Shown one piece after another: positions 23,212 to 35,061 of a stretch of DNA of 64,000 bases. Under the pieces are notes generated by a model, which ran no database searches, had not been told where the DNA came from, and worked only from the letters and a program-made list of their open reading frames with translations. A program made the position numbers and the translations under genes. Origin of the DNA: Tricholomella constricta (lineage: Eukaryota > Basidiomycota > Agaricomycetes > Agaricales > Lyophyllaceae); the NCBI GenBank assembly GCA_013368375.1, contig JAACJP010000028.1, positions 434,001 through 498,000 of the forward strand. The letters run 5' to 3'. Each line of letters starts with the position of its first letter. The first letter of the stretch is position 1.

Positions 23212-24632
23212 ATGCTTCAGCTAATCACTCTCGCATTGGCCCTTGCCGCCCAGCGCGTTCAGGCTCACGGTGGTGTCCTTGCATATTCGAACGCTGGCAA
23301 TTGGTACGAGGGGTTCAGACCGTACAACACCCCCGTAGGCCAGGTCAGTATCCAGCGACCATGGGCAACTTAGTGCGTTGAACGTACCTATCGCCGAGGC
23401 TCTCAACTGAAATTTGGTCCTTTCCAGCGACCCTATTTTGAGCGCCACTGCATCCACTCTGGCTTGCAACAACGACGGTGCTTCTGGGCTTAACCAGCTG
23501 ACCGCCACTGTTGCTGCCGGATCGTCCATCACCGCGTACTGGAACGTCTGGCCGCATCCTACAGGCCCCCAGCTTACATACCTTGCTCAGTGCCCCGGCT
23601 CGACCTGCACCGGTGTGAACGCCAACACCCTGAAATGGGTACGTTCCGCTCTGCTTTTTCTTCTTCCCTGCACTTCTCATGGAGCCTTTCCCTGTCTTTA
23701 GTTCAAGATCGACGAAGCCGGTCTTCTCTCGGGTACTATTGGCACCGGCAAGTGGGCCGCAGGAAAGATGATTGAGCAGAACAACACCTGGACGAGCACA
23801 ATCCCCAGCACTGTTCCTAGCGGCCACTACCTCATCCGCTTCGAAACCATCGCCCTCCACTCGCTCCCTGCTGTACGCCATTCATTCGATCATGTATTTT
23901 CAACGATCCCTGGCTTATTCTTGAGTGTTTCTAGCAATTGTACCCGGAGTGCGCTCAGATTCAAATCACGGGAGGAGGATCGCGTGCCCCGACTGCCGCT
24001 GAGCTTGTTACCTTCCCTGGAGGGTACAGCAACAGCGACCCTGGATGTGCGTGCATATGATGATCTCTACGTCTGTGAACCACTGCTAACGATTCGCGAA
24101 ACAAACTCTCAGTGACCGTCAACCTCTACTCTCAAGAATCCCAGACTCAGTACGTGGATCACGCCATCGCCGAGTGCGTAAATTAACATGCTGGGATTCC
24201 CAGGACATACTACGCCATTCCCGGACCTCCGCTCTATGGATCCGGCGGCTCTGTACGTTTCTTTTTCCTCCCTCGAATAATCATAGAGGCGGCTTCTGAG
24301 CTGTGTACTGTGTAGGGCACAACGGCACCACCACCTACCACCACCAAGTCTTCTACGACCTCACAGCCACCCCCGACTACGTCTGCGCCCGCAGGAACTG
24401 TTCCTCAATACGGCCAGTGCGGCGGTATTGGGTGGACCGGACCCACAGGCTGGTACGTCATGCGTTTCACCACGTTGGTTCAATGCATAGGAGTAATGGC
24501 TTGAATCACAATTTAGCGTGTCGCCGTACACCTGCAATGTCATCAATGGTGCGTTTGAGCTGTATTTGAGGTTTGCGAGAGCTGACCTCGATAAAATGGC
24601 TTGCGTTAGATTATTATTATCAGTGCCTATGA
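23212..24632 (+). CDS. AA9 lytic polysaccharide monooxygenase with CBM1
   Basis: Secreted copper enzyme that oxidatively cleaves cellulose or related glucans; the CBM1 tethers it to crystalline cellulose. Nine exons (23212-23372, 23428-23638, 23702-23872, 23935-24046, 24113-24149, 24204-24252, 24316-24452, 24517-24548, 24610-24632) join in phase to give 310 residues. The signal peptide covers residues 1-18 (MLQLITLALALAAQRVQA); cleavage exposes His19 as the N-terminal copper ligand (HGGVLAYSN). The second copper His is in VWPHPTGPQ. LYPECAQIQITGG carries the conserved Gln region. A Thr/Pro/Ser linker (TTAPPPTTTKSSTTSQPPP) leads to the CBM1: QYGQCGGIGWTGPTG, CVSPYTC and the final YYYQCL, with all expected Cys. 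Two introns split the CBM1, and the last exon has only 23 nt. Confidence 0.9.
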
Positions 24633-25065
24633 AGCAAAGCGCCCATAATTGTAATTTATTAGCGTACGACATGTCGACGTTGATGGATTTGTACTACATC
24701 GATGACACTGACAAACTCCACGGATCGATTTCACTGATGCCTTTTCCTACAATAGCATCTCTTGCGGAGATAGCTATTTCATACTCCTTGAATTCTTGAG
24801 CTTAAAAAAGGCCAAGTTCAGTACATAATTTTCACGCGTGATTGTGTACACTGTACAGTATAGCCCAGGCGAGGCGATGAGCGCTGAGAGAGGTCGCTGC
24901 GGGACATCCCGGCCCGAATGTGCCCGCGTTAGCAGGAACGGCTGAACTCGTGCAGGCTTGAGCTGGGCTTGAGCTCGAAACAAAGTCCAAGCGGGATTGG
25001 ATCCACTGATTCAACTTTGCGAGTATTGCATCCGTTGCGCCCGGTAAGCCTTGCCAGTTACCGCC
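24633..25065. other. Intergenic, no gene seen
   Basis: Holds the 3' end of the AA9 gene and the promoter and 5' UTR of the F-box gene. No repeats or RNA genes recognised. Confidence 0.5.
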
Positions 25066-26648
25066 ATGGTAAGTTAAGGATCCTCCCAGTTCGATATCAT
25101 GCTCCAGTTCGATATCATGCTAATTCTCACTAACAGGAGGACCTGACTACACTCGTGGAACCAACCCGACCTATCGCGCCCACGCTTCCTTTCGAAATTC
25201 TCCTTCAAATCTTCAACCTCGTGTATATAGAGAACCGCGTCTACCTCAGTAATACTCGAGGGAATTTCGAATACATCCTCGACGATGTCAGTAACCTGAA
25301 AGAAAAATGGTACACCAATACCTGGGACCCAAGGGCTGACATTCGCGCTCCCTCGCTTTTCCCGTACGCGCTGTCATCCGTTAACTGCCAATGGAGGGAT
25401 GTCTTGTCCACTCTGCCCAACTACTGGACCCGCGTAGTCATCATCTATGACTCTTCTGACTTCTCCCCCTCCTCGGTGCGCGCCCAGCTTGAGTGGTCTG
25501 GTAAAAGTTCGATCGACATCACCGTTACAAGGCGACATTCCACCTCTTTCATCGGCGAGCCCGCACTTGAACAGGCGCGTCTCAGAGAGGTGATCGGCGT
25601 GATCCAACCTCACGTTTTTCGTTGCAAAACTTTGGCGTTCGATGTTGCCTACCCCTCTTCACTTCCCTCGCTGTCCGCCGATTTCCTTCATCACGCCCCA
25701 CACCTCGTCAAGTTATCCTTGGAGGCGTCCTTCCCAAGCGAGGTGAAGCATCACCCACAAACCGGGGAGCGAGATCCCACAGACTTCCCCTTCCCCGCGC
25801 TGACTGCCCTTACCTTAAGCGGTTGGACCTTCATTGATGTGTTCAGAAATGCGCCGTGGTGGCTTCGCAACTGGCTACATCGCAAACCCCAATATCCATT
25901 CCTGCGCATCGCCCACTACCATCCACCCTCAAGCGGTCGGGATCACTCGGACCCTTTCAATTTCACCAACGCCATCCCCTTCTTGCGCAAATTCTGGAGA
26001 TTGGATTTTGACGACATCCATTACGACTGTCTTGCCGAGCCATCGCACAGCACACCTGGCCCTTCCGGAATGGGAGCGCTCGCCATACGTAATCTTAATC
26101 GCGACACGACCAAAGCGCTGCTGGCGAACCTCAACCCCTACGAGTCCCTGCACATCTCCCGCTGCCCGCTGTCGCCACAGGATACGCTGCCGGCCTCGTA
26201 CGATCTCTGCATCGAAAATGACGATGAACTGAGTCCAGCGACCTTGCAAGCCATCCTCTCGACGTGGAATGGCGGCGAACTAAGGCTGACGGCGTGTTCT
26301 AGCTTCAACGACGATGTATTGGACCTTCTTGGCGGTGGTGCCCAGTCCGAGCTCAAGATGCCCGAGCTGGCATCACTAGACTTGACAGATTGCTTTGGCT
26401 TCTCCATCGCTGCGTTCAGGCGGATGGTGGAGCGGCGGCACGCGCATGCCGCCGTGTATGACACGCACATACTGCATATTTACGGACGTGGGGTTCCGCC
26501 TATGACGGGTGAGGACAAGGAGTGGTTCAGGGAGCACACGGCTTCTATGTACTGGTATGACGATTCTGGGAGGTGGACAGGTGATGGTTCGTTTGTCCTC
26601 GGTCCTGAGCTCACAACATGGCGCCGGGATCGGCGGAAGATCAGATAA
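25066..26648 (+). CDS. F-box protein with LRR-like C-terminus
   Basis: Probable SCF substrate receptor. The coding part of exon 1 is only the ATG at 25066-25068, directly followed by GTAAGT; the intron (25069-25136) ends CACTAACAG and exon 2 continues GAG GAC CTG to a stop at 26648. This gives 504 residues beginning MEDLTTLVEPTRPIAP. Without the intron the long frame has no ATG at its start, which is the main reason for this model. The F-box is at about residues 15-75 (LPFEILLQIFNLVY, then SVNCQWRDVLSTLPNYW), of the mushroom-specific type. The C-terminal part has leucine-rich strands ending in a Trp-rich tail. The intron carries a tandem 18-bp duplication (CCAGTTCGATATCATGCT twice). A decayed relative lies just downstream. 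Confidence 0.75.
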
Positions 26649-26918
26649 TTGAACTCGTTGCACTCTGCATGTCAGGGCAATTGTCCACTCCAACGACCTT
26701 CGTGTCTCCTTACCTATGTCACCGATGTTCAGTCAACCTTTTCTTTCCTTTTTCTCTGCTGTCCAACCTCTTGATGCGCAACTTTCAAGGCTCGGCGGCT
26801 ACAGGCGTTATTGTGAGATTCATTACGAAGACAATATACTTAAGTATATCATGTAGATTGCAGCTTCAGAAGCCCGGACCACGAGATGGCCCCTCCAAAC
26901 TCTCTCACTACGACAATC

Positions 26919-27885
26919 ATGAATCTTCCTCCAGACCTACTCCTTCATCTTCAAGTTTGTGTATACAGATTATAGATCAGCATCTTTGATATGGACCCTT
27001 CGTTGCCTGAACCAGAATACCAAGAGCCCTGCGAAACAGTCTGGTTTCAACTTCCGATCGCCCACCCCGTTCCCCATTGCACTCGTCTCGGTAGCAAACG
27101 CCTGAAGAGACATCTTGTCGACTTTCCCAACGTTCTGGACACACATCCTCGTGTTTACTGATTCCCCAGATCCCAACTTGTCGTTTGCGCGCTCTCAGGT
27201 CGACTGAGGTCGACTGGTCGTGCAAGCTGCTGATCGATGTCACGGTCACCAACAGGAACCCAGACGCATTTTCTGGTTCTCCAGGGGCAGAGCACAGGCA
27301 TGTGAGGCTGCTATCGAGATCCTCGCGCCTCATGTCCACCGATGCACATTCCTTGCTTACGATCTCACCTACAAATTTCTCGTTCCCTCGCTTCGGCATC
27401 GACTTCCCACACTTCGCGCCGGAACTCACTCACATTGGCCCTATTGCGAAGAAAGGGATGCGCTCATGGAGCTTGACGAGGGGAAACCAGTTGTGCCGCC
27501 TGCGTTCCCGACCTTGCGGAATATGGGTGGAATTTAGTCGAGCTTTTAACCAGCGCACGGTGGTGGTTTGAGGGGGTGCAGAGACATCGAAGGATGACTA
27601 TCGCAGTCTTGCTTTGGCCCTTTGCTCCAAGGAGGAGCTGGGTACCTCATAGACGACGCACTCCCACTTCTCCATCGATTCACGAGCCTCTCACTCACCA
27701 ACGTTCACTTCAATCTCAACCTCGACCGTGAGGATCGGATCTTTTCAAGCTGGCTGAGTTGCTTGGGAATGTGCCGCCTCAGTGGCGAGCTCACTGCCGT
27801 GATGTTCCATAACGTATATGCCAGCTCCGTGACGCTCACCCACTGGACCTTCCTCAAGGTTGCTCCGCATTCCAGCATCTAGCAG
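26919..27885 (+). pseudogene. Decayed F-box gene copy
   Basis: Fragments in shifting plus-strand frames resemble the F-box gene just upstream: an opening MNLPPDLLLHL near 26,919, FPNVLDTHPRVY followed by a stop, CKLLIDVTVTN (compare SSIDITVTR upstream), APHVHRCTFLAYDLTY (compare QPHVFRCKTLAFDVAY upstream) and LPLLHRFTSLSLTNVHFN further on. Stops and frameshifts separate all of these. This is best read as a tandem-duplicated F-box gene that has lost function. Confidence 0.7.
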
Positions 27886-29127
27886 CTTGCGGGCGCTTCT
27901 GGATCAGGTCGGGATGGCTTTCATCCCAGACGACGAATAACGACGTACACAGCGGTTGCTGCGGTTTTTCTTTTTCTTTTTCAAACGACTTTGGAACTGC
28001 TTAGCGGCATTCCTACGGTACCACGGCCCGGGGTGTACGTGCCGCACTGTGAAAAAGGTCATCAGCCTCAAAAGCAAGCCAAATTGTAAATTACATGCAG
28101 TAATACCAGGGCCCAAGTTCTGCTACGGAGAATACAAGCATCACATCCTCCACACTTTTTTTTTACCAACGGATGTGTCTGTGTAGGCATGGTAGCCGTA
28201 CGACAACGACAAAATCAGCGAAGAAGTCGAGCTAGTGATCAAGTTAGGCCAGTATAACGAGCAAGGCGTTCTGAGTCAGTGACTATCGAGCATGTTCAGC
28301 CCTGCGGATCATTCAATAACTTTGCCAGGAACCTGGGTGGCGCTTACCTTCGGGACCAATTACAAACTGCGGAGAACAGTCCCTGAGAGTTTTCCGCCTC
28401 CTGTGCTCTTCTCAAGCCGCCCTCCATCTTTAGATATTGTGTTTCCGACAATCGGAGAACCAGGAGGGCCAGGGTGTATAGTGATTGTACATCCTATGTC
28501 TTGACTCAAACAAGACAGCGAATGTGCGTTACAAGACAGCAAGCTTCAGTCCCGTAACAAGATTGACGGATTTTGCAACGCCTTCCATGGTAGCCGCAGG
28601 AGGGATATCAGGCGTGTGACTTGGATATATAACGAACCTGGAAAGTTGCACATCCATGTACAAGGGGGGCGGAATCTGGAGAGTTTGACTGCGTATGATT
28701 GAAAGCCCCGAAGATAGGAGATTCCTCCTCAAGATGGCACAACAAATGGGCGGCCCGATGACACATAGGCCCTACAGACAAAAGCTCGTGATGAATCCGA
28801 CGGCATGGACAGCGCAAAGCCCTATCGACACACGATGAGAGAACACCATTCAGTTGCGCCTCCTAAGGCTCAACTTGAAGTGCGCACACATACAGCCAGG
28901 CTTCCGCAAAAAGCACCAAGAAGCGCAATAAGTCCAATCATCTCGAGATACACGCCCCGCCTATCACTGTAAGTGGGTTGGGGAGATTGAAGGAGGATGA
29001 AGCCCAAACAAGGATAATGAGATCAAAGGAGCGCGCGATCACGTCGCCAAACGTTGACCAACACGTTCATTGCCTGCCCGTGATCCTTTCTCACTACCTA
29101 CCATTGCCAAGCAAATCACCAGTCAGA
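27886..29127. other. Intergenic, no gene seen
   Basis: 1.24 kb with only short frames lacking recognisable domains. A polypyrimidine tract (TTTTTCTTTTTCTTTTTC) lies near 27,964. The right end must include the DPB4 promoter. Confidence 0.45.
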
Positions 29128-30238
29128 ATGCCGCGAAAGGACACAGGGAGTGGGCAAATCTCTGCACAGGCGCAACAGGACCTTGTCTCCGACGGAATTG
29201 AGAACTTCGAACTCCCAAAAAGCCTTGTCACCAAAATCGCAAAATCGGCGGTACGCTCACCATAATCTGTTGTGCTCGGAATGGCTATATATGTTCTCTT
29301 CCCTTTCACAGCTTCCCGATAACGCGAAGCTGCAGAAGGAAACGGTGTTGTCGCTCGTCAAAGGCTCAACGGTGTTTATCAATTACTTGGGTGCGTTCAG
29401 TTGACACCTTGTCCTGTATGCTCTGGTTGTTGACCGACTTTGTAGCTGCAACGTGCGTTATCTGTTCCTAATGGATGTAATACACGCTCTGACGCGTTTT
29501 TCGCGTCAAAGTGCCCATGATGTCGCTGTTTCCAAACAACACAAGAGCATCTCCGCATCTGATGTTCTCAAAGCCCTCGAACTCATTGAATTCGGAGACC
29601 TGGTTGACAAACTGCAAGGGGAGCTAGTCGGTGAGTACACGTTGCGTTTCGTGTTTTTTTCTACGTTCAGAACGTAACGTGCGTGGTGTACAGTCTACCG
29701 TCAGCAAGCCAAGACAGATAAGACGAAGAAGGGCACGTCGAACATTGGCAGCGTCTCAGCCCCGGTTGGCAAAGCCCGACCAGCACCATCGCCAGCTGCA
29801 GGATCCGCATCAGTGGCAGCCAGTAAACCCAAAGGGAAGGAAAAGGTTGTGGCAGGACAGCCATTGCCCCCGCCCTTCACTTCAGCACCGCTGGCGCAAT
29901 CGTATGGAGCTGGAGAGTCTGCATCCACTGCGGGCGCAAGGATGGCAATGGAGGTGGACTGGGAGGAGGAGTTGGGAGAGGCTGCGGACGCTGTGGATAC
30001 GGAGGGTGAAGCTGAGAGGGGTGGTTTTGATGCTGAGGACCTTGAAGAAGAGCTTGAGGGTGCTGCGGACGATGCTGAAGAGGGAATGGAGGATCATGAT
30101 GATGAAGCCGATGATGATGAAGGTGTAGAGGGCGAGGTACCCGAGTACCCGATGGAAGTGGAGGAGGTCGAGCCTACGAAGGATGCTCCAGTGGAGAGCT
30201 TGGAAGAGCCCCCTCACAACACCATTCCAGCTCCGTGA
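29128..30238 (+). CDS. DPB4: DNA polymerase epsilon subunit DPB4 (POLE3-like histone fold)
   Basis: Small histone-fold subunit shared by DNA polymerase epsilon and CHRAC-type remodelling complexes, partner of Dpb3/POLE4. Exons 29128-29250, 29312-29390, 29446-29452, 29512-29630 and 29694-30238 join in phase to give 290 residues. The NF-YB-like histone fold runs from about residue 25 to 110: FELPKSLVTKIAKSA, then LPDNAKLQKETVLSLVKGST, then the INYLAATAHDVA junction, then ISASDVLKALELIEFGDLV. The INYLAATAHDVA block can be made only by including a 7-nt exon (29446-29452) between two normal introns. The C-terminal ~110 residues are extremely Asp/Glu-rich, as in other Dpb4/POLE3 proteins. The assignment rests on motif recognition; a fungal NF-YB paralog would look similar but lacks the acidic tail. 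Confidence 0.83.
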
Positions 30239-30337
30239 GGTGTGCTTTCCGCTGATAATCCATATCTTTCTTCAGACTGTCGGTCTTGTAACTGTATCAA
30301 CAAGAGTGTCTCCACGTGAAGCCGACTGCGAGGTACT

Positions 30338-30345
30338 AAAAAAAA
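30338..30345 (-). terminator. Pol III oligo-T terminator of tRNA-Asp
   Basis: A run of eight T on the minus strand directly abuts the tRNA 3' end. Confidence 0.8.
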
Positions 30346-30450
30346 CTCTCTGCCTGGGAGTCGAACCCAGCTTTCGCGCGCACCAATGCGATCAGGGACG
30401 GACACAGCAGTCATGACAAGCGCGTGTACTAACCGATATACTAGCAAAGA
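30346..30450 (-). tRNA. tRNA-Asp(GTC) with ~31-nt intron
   Basis: Minus-strand cloverleaf. The acceptor pairs TCTTTGC with GCAGAGA (one G-T pair), discriminator G. D arm GTATATCGGTTAGTAC, anticodon stem CGCGC/GCGCG with loop TTGTCA (anticodon GTC), T arm CTGGG-TTCGACT-CCCAG. An intron of about 31 nt follows A37; its ends are uncertain by 1-2 nt because of the GC repeat. The exons match the copy at 41712-41796. Eight Ts directly after the 3' end form a Pol III terminator. Confidence 0.87.
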
Positions 30451-30810
30451 CTTGCCAGTAGTAAATACTTTATAAATTGGAGCCTACGGAAGACCGTCAA
30501 GAGCACCGCAAATTGCCAATGACCCTAAGCCTTATAAGCCACAGCGCTGAGTTAGTCTCCGGTAGCCGACCTTAGTACAGATGACAGTCGATCTGTTATA
30601 TAAGGCGCTGAGTACTGTCCTTGTACACTTCCTCTTCAAGTATTTATCGTTCATTGGGTCTTCAACAAACACCTTCACAAGGCTCACTGTGGATTCTTCA
30701 AGGATCGATGGTCTACTCAACTAGCACCTCCTGGACCCTCACGTCTGAAACAGCGACATGTCCCCGAAAGGCTCACCAAACAGGTCCAACAATCAAGAAC
30801 AACGAGTTAT

Positions 30811-30912
30811 GATGAAAATGAAAATGAAAATGAAAATTGATATCCCGACTACGTTACATCAGCAACTCAGGTAAATGTACCTCGTCGGGCAGGAGGGAGT
30901 CAGTAAGTAAGT

Positions 30913-30944
<32 letters not shown>

Positions 30945-30945
30945 C
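30811..30945. repeat. Two microsatellites: (ATGAAA)n and (AGTA)n
   Basis: About four units of ATGAAA near 30,811-30,837 and about ten units of the tetranucleotide AGTA (with small interruptions) at 30,902-30,945. They lie in the intergenic stretch between the tRNA and the SNF2 gene, where nothing else is recognised. Confidence 0.85.
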
Positions 30946-31176
30946 GTGACGGAAAATATAAACTATAGGTGAAAGAGATCTTTGAGGATCTCCGGGATAA
31001 AATAGGGACGCGAACTCGTTGCAGTTCATTACTTGGCAGCGCTGAGCTTAAACTCTTTAGCATTTCCACAATCACGAGAATCGTTTAGGGCGGGCTTATG
31101 CGCGCACGATGAGCTGAGTCTAAAAAACAAGTGAACGCGTCTAAAATCATCCAATCGACATTTGTCGCTCGCCGTC

Positions 31177-34100
31177 ATGTCGTCCAGCCCTGTCTCCTCA
31201 CATACCCCGCCCTTTGAAATGTCTTCTGTTGCAGCGAGCACAGCACCTTCTTCACCACCGCCAGCAGATACATCCGAATATGATGAGTCAGAGGTCAACG
31301 CAGTGAGTTGTCGCTGTCCTTGTGAAATAGGGTGAAGGCTGATTGGCTCCTAGAACCATTCAGATAAATCTGAAGATGCTGATGAAGCGGACCATGTCAG
31401 TCAGTTAGTGGCCCATTCGATAGAAACTCATATTGTTGTTTAGGAGACGGAGAAGCGATACGCGAGGCTTCAGTTCGTTTTGGAGAAATCCGCGGTGTAT
31501 TCGAGTATATTGAAAGCACGGATGGACCAAGACAAGGCCAATCTGGAGGCCGCAGCTCAAGCAAAAACTGCAGCTAAAGGTAAAGGAGTCGCGTCAAAGT
31601 CGAAACGCAGCCCCGCAACCCAGCGTGGAAAGGGTCGTAAACGCGGTCGTGTGGAGAGCAGCGGCGAATGTAGCGACAATGAGTCCGTCAGTTCAAAGCG
31701 TATGAAGAGGAACGATGGGCAAGCCGAGCGCCACGGAGGCGAAGAGGAGGAATCCCCTGTATTTCAGCAGCCTGCGCTCGTCACAGGTGCCAAACTCAAG
31801 AAATATCAGCTTGAGGGGCTTCAGTGGATGGTCTCGCTGGATCAGAATGGAATTTCCGGTATCCTCGGTGTGTTCCATCGATGCATTGTTGTGCTTGCGC
31901 TAATGTCGTTCCAAATATCAGCCGATGAAATGGGACTTGGAAAGGCGCGTATGCATGCCACGCGATGGAATCCCGAACTAACATATTTATAGACCCTGCA
32001 AACGATCGCGTTCAGTGCTTACCTTCGTGAACATCACAACTCGACACCGTTCCTCGTCGTATGTCCTCTGAGCGTCCTGCACAATTGGTTAGACGAATAT
32101 CAGAAATTCGCCCCTGCTGTTCGTCTCCTCTTGATAAGTTTCGGCCATCTGATTGGTAACACCTCATTAGATCCCCGTGTGTATGTACCATGGCACACCA
32201 GCCGAACGCGCTGAATTACGGCGTACAGTCATGGCATTGCCATCTCAACGCAGTCCCAAGAAATTCCACCCCAAATCCAAGAGTAGTCCGGCAACGAAAG
32301 CGAAGGCAAACTCCAAAACAAAAAAACGTACACCCCGGCGCAGTGGACGTTTCAGCAAAAAGTCTGCCCGAAACAATGAATCTGACACGGATGATAATAC
32401 CATGGACCAAGGCGACGAGGGCATGCCAAAGGCCGCTAACGACGCAGAAGAGGAGGACTCGGCGTCATCCTTTCCCGTCGTCATTACGACATACGAAATG
32501 ATTATCAAGGACCGCGCATACCTTGCGCATTATAATTGGGGATATATCGTGGTCGACGAAGGACATAGACTGAAGAATTTAGATTGCAAGCTAATGAAGG
32601 AAATCAAGAAATATACCTCCGCTGGTCGGATGATCTTGACGGGGACGCCTCTCCACGTGCGCTCTTCCATTCCTTCATCGCGCCTCCACTTGTGCTCATG
32701 CCCTCGTAGAATAACCTCGCAGAACTGTGGTCCCTGTTAAATTTCATATTACCCGATATATTCAACGATGTAGACTCTTTCCAGGAGTGGTGCGTAATAG
32801 GCGCCTTGTCCCTATCTCAATCCTAACCAATCGCTCAGGTTCAATCTACCCACCATGCAGACAAATCTCGGCTCGGAACGGTCTTCCCAGATCATTTCAT
32901 CCCTGCACGCGATTCTCAAACCCTTCCTTCTGCGTCGCCTTAAAGTCGACGTTGAAGTCAACCTTCCACCGAAGAAGGAATACGTCCTCTATGCCCCACT
33001 CAGCGTTCAACAGCGCGAGGCTTACGATAGGGTTCTCGCAGGCACATTGCGATCATACCTCATTGGGAAGAACCCTGCAAAGGAGGAGAGCAAGGCCGTA
33101 GACACTGGTCCTCGACGCCTGAGAAGCACAGGAGGGAAGCGGCGGAGGAAGAGTTATGCTGTGGATGGAGACGACGATGAGTATTTTGAAATGCTGGAGA
33201 AGAAAGAGGTGGATGAACGGGGTGTCAAGGAGAAGGCAGATCAGCATCAACAGGAAATGGAGCGGCTCGGGAGGGAGCATCACTTCAAATCGACAGGTAT
33301 ATATCTGCCCACTTTTCGGAGTGACTTGACATCTGATCTTTTGGGATCCAGTTAAGCAGGTAAATAATATGAAGCTGCAGAACGCCGTCATGCAGCTGCG
33401 GAAAGTGTGCTCGCACCCGTTCCTGTTTGACTGGCCGTTGGATCCTGTAACGAAGCAGCCAGCCCTGAACGACGACCTAGTCAATGCAAGCGGAAAGATG
33501 ATGGTTCTCGATCGGCTACTGCGCGAGCTATTCAAGCGGAAGCATAAAGTGCTTTTGTTCAGCCAATTTACAACTATGCTCGACATCATCGAGGTATCAT
33601 CGCACAAACATATGTGTACTCTCCGACATCTCTGATCTCTTGTTTTCTGTAATTAGGACTGGGCAACTGAGTTCATGGGATGGAAGATCTGCCGCATTGA
33701 TGGCTCGTCGTCACCCATGGAACGTCGTGAACAGATGAATACATTCCAGACTGCTGGAGACGCCCCTGATGCTCCCTATCTTTTCCTATTGAGCACGCGG
33801 GCAGGCGGGCTGGGTATCAATCTCACTGCGGCTGATACTGTGATTTTCTATGACCAGGATTGGGTAAGGCTCCTGGTTCTGATTCTGTTTCATTATCCTA
33901 ATGGTAGCTCGTCAACTGTAGAATCCTCAGATGGATGCGCAGGCGCAGGATAGAGCGCATCGCATCGGACAGACGAAGCCTGTGCTGATATTTCGCCTCG
34001 TCAGTGCTCACACTATCGAGACGAAGATCATGCAGCGCGCTACGGAAAAAAGGAAGCTTGAGGCTCTCGTCATTGCTAAGGGTACGTCTATCTGTTCAGT

Positions 34101-34505
34101 GAAAAAAACATTTTCAACTTCTTACACTGCTCAGGTAAATTCAGGAAGCCTGCTGCGGCGGCTGGACGTAGTAACAGTAAGCCGGAGACTATGGCGGAAA
34201 TGGCCGCGTCGTTACTTAAGCTCGAGGGCGAGAAGATTAATGTTGTGCCCAACACTGCGGAGGGCAAGGCCGGGGTCCTCCCCGATGACGAACTGGAAAT
34301 GCTGCTGGACAGAAGCCCGGAGGTGTTCGCTGATAGAGGACAAGGCTGGACCTCCTCGAAAAAAGCAGTTGGAGTTCCTGAGGATGGTGCTGCGTTTCTT
34401 CAGGGAGAGGGAGACAGGAAGAAGACGGCATTTGCTGTGTATGAGGCTCCTGTTGATCAGGGGAACGATGCGCTCGCGAAGATGATGGGCGAGGACGTAG
34501 AGTGA
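31177..34505 (+). CDS. SNF2-family chromatin remodeller, LSH/HELLS (Irc5)-like
   Basis: ATP-dependent DNA translocase of the nucleus. The ATG at 31177 is followed by exons 31177-31302, 31354-31395, 31444-31867, 31922-31944, 31993-32118, 32171-32656 and 32710 onward, and further exons end at 34505. An acidic/Ser N-terminus and a KR-rich nuclear-localisation region precede the ATPase: [21 protein letters not shown] joined to [11 protein letters not shown] (motif I), [25 protein letters not shown] (DEGH box), [17 protein letters not shown] (HNN where most relatives have QNN), [36 protein letters not shown] and [14 protein letters not shown]. The order and the VIAKGKFRKP ending match LSH/HELLS/Irc5 better than ISWI, since no SANT/SLIDE region follows. 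A Ser/Lys-rich insert of ~90 residues lies before the DEGH box. The intron inside motif I (31945-31992) is GC-AG. Confidence 0.8.
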
Positions 34506-34636
34506 ATCAGTGCCGATCAGTATGTGCTATCTATACGTATATCATCTTCTTGTCGATGTGTTTTTTGTTTATGTACCTAATAACCTATAGGCTGTAGCGC
34601 ATGTGCGGATGTATTATTTTTTTGGGTGCGATTTAT

Positions 34637-35061
34637 CTAAGCCTTGAACACGAAACAAGTACCCTTCTCAACCGGCCCCATAAGTGCGAAATCTCTCTCC
34701 GACGGAAGATAACACCGTGTCCCAACCAAAAACGCGAACGGCTGGAGACGCGAACATTGTAATCCGGAGATATTCGGTATGGCAGTGTATTTGCCCGACT
34801 CGCAGACACTGGATCACGGGTGGCAGATTGATCAATAATAGGTCCGGATGAAAAAGTGGAGGCGGCGGCACACTTTTTGACCTCGATCTTCAGCATTGGA
34901 CGCTTGTTGTTGGCGCGCTGTTCCAGTTGGGTACCAGTGACTACTGTTCCTATGCGCACTGTAGGTCCATTGATTCCTGGACCTGCAGGAACAGGATGAG
35001 GGAGCGCGAGGGCGGGCGAAGCGGTGAAGGCGACGAGGACGAGGGCGAAGGGGACGCGCAT
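34637..35061 (-). CDS. Small secreted cysteine-containing protein
   Basis: Exons 35061-34874 and 34808-34637 join in phase (intron 34809-34873, GTGTGC to GATCCAG) to give 119 residues. The N-terminus MRVPFALVLVAFTASPALA is a clear signal peptide. After an LPHPVPAGPG linker, the second exon carries four cysteines (VCES, LQCSR, TRCYL, GTCFV) and ends FVFKA. The unspliced frame gives an Arg-rich tail that looks non-coding, whereas the spliced frame gives well-spaced Cys and hydrophobic strands, so the spliced model is preferred. No family recognised; the size and Cys content fit the broad class of fungal small secreted proteins. Confidence 0.6.

Noticed and set aside
30811..30945. Microsatellites as a regulatory array
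   Set aside because: Simple slippage repeats in an intergenic stretch with no further signal.
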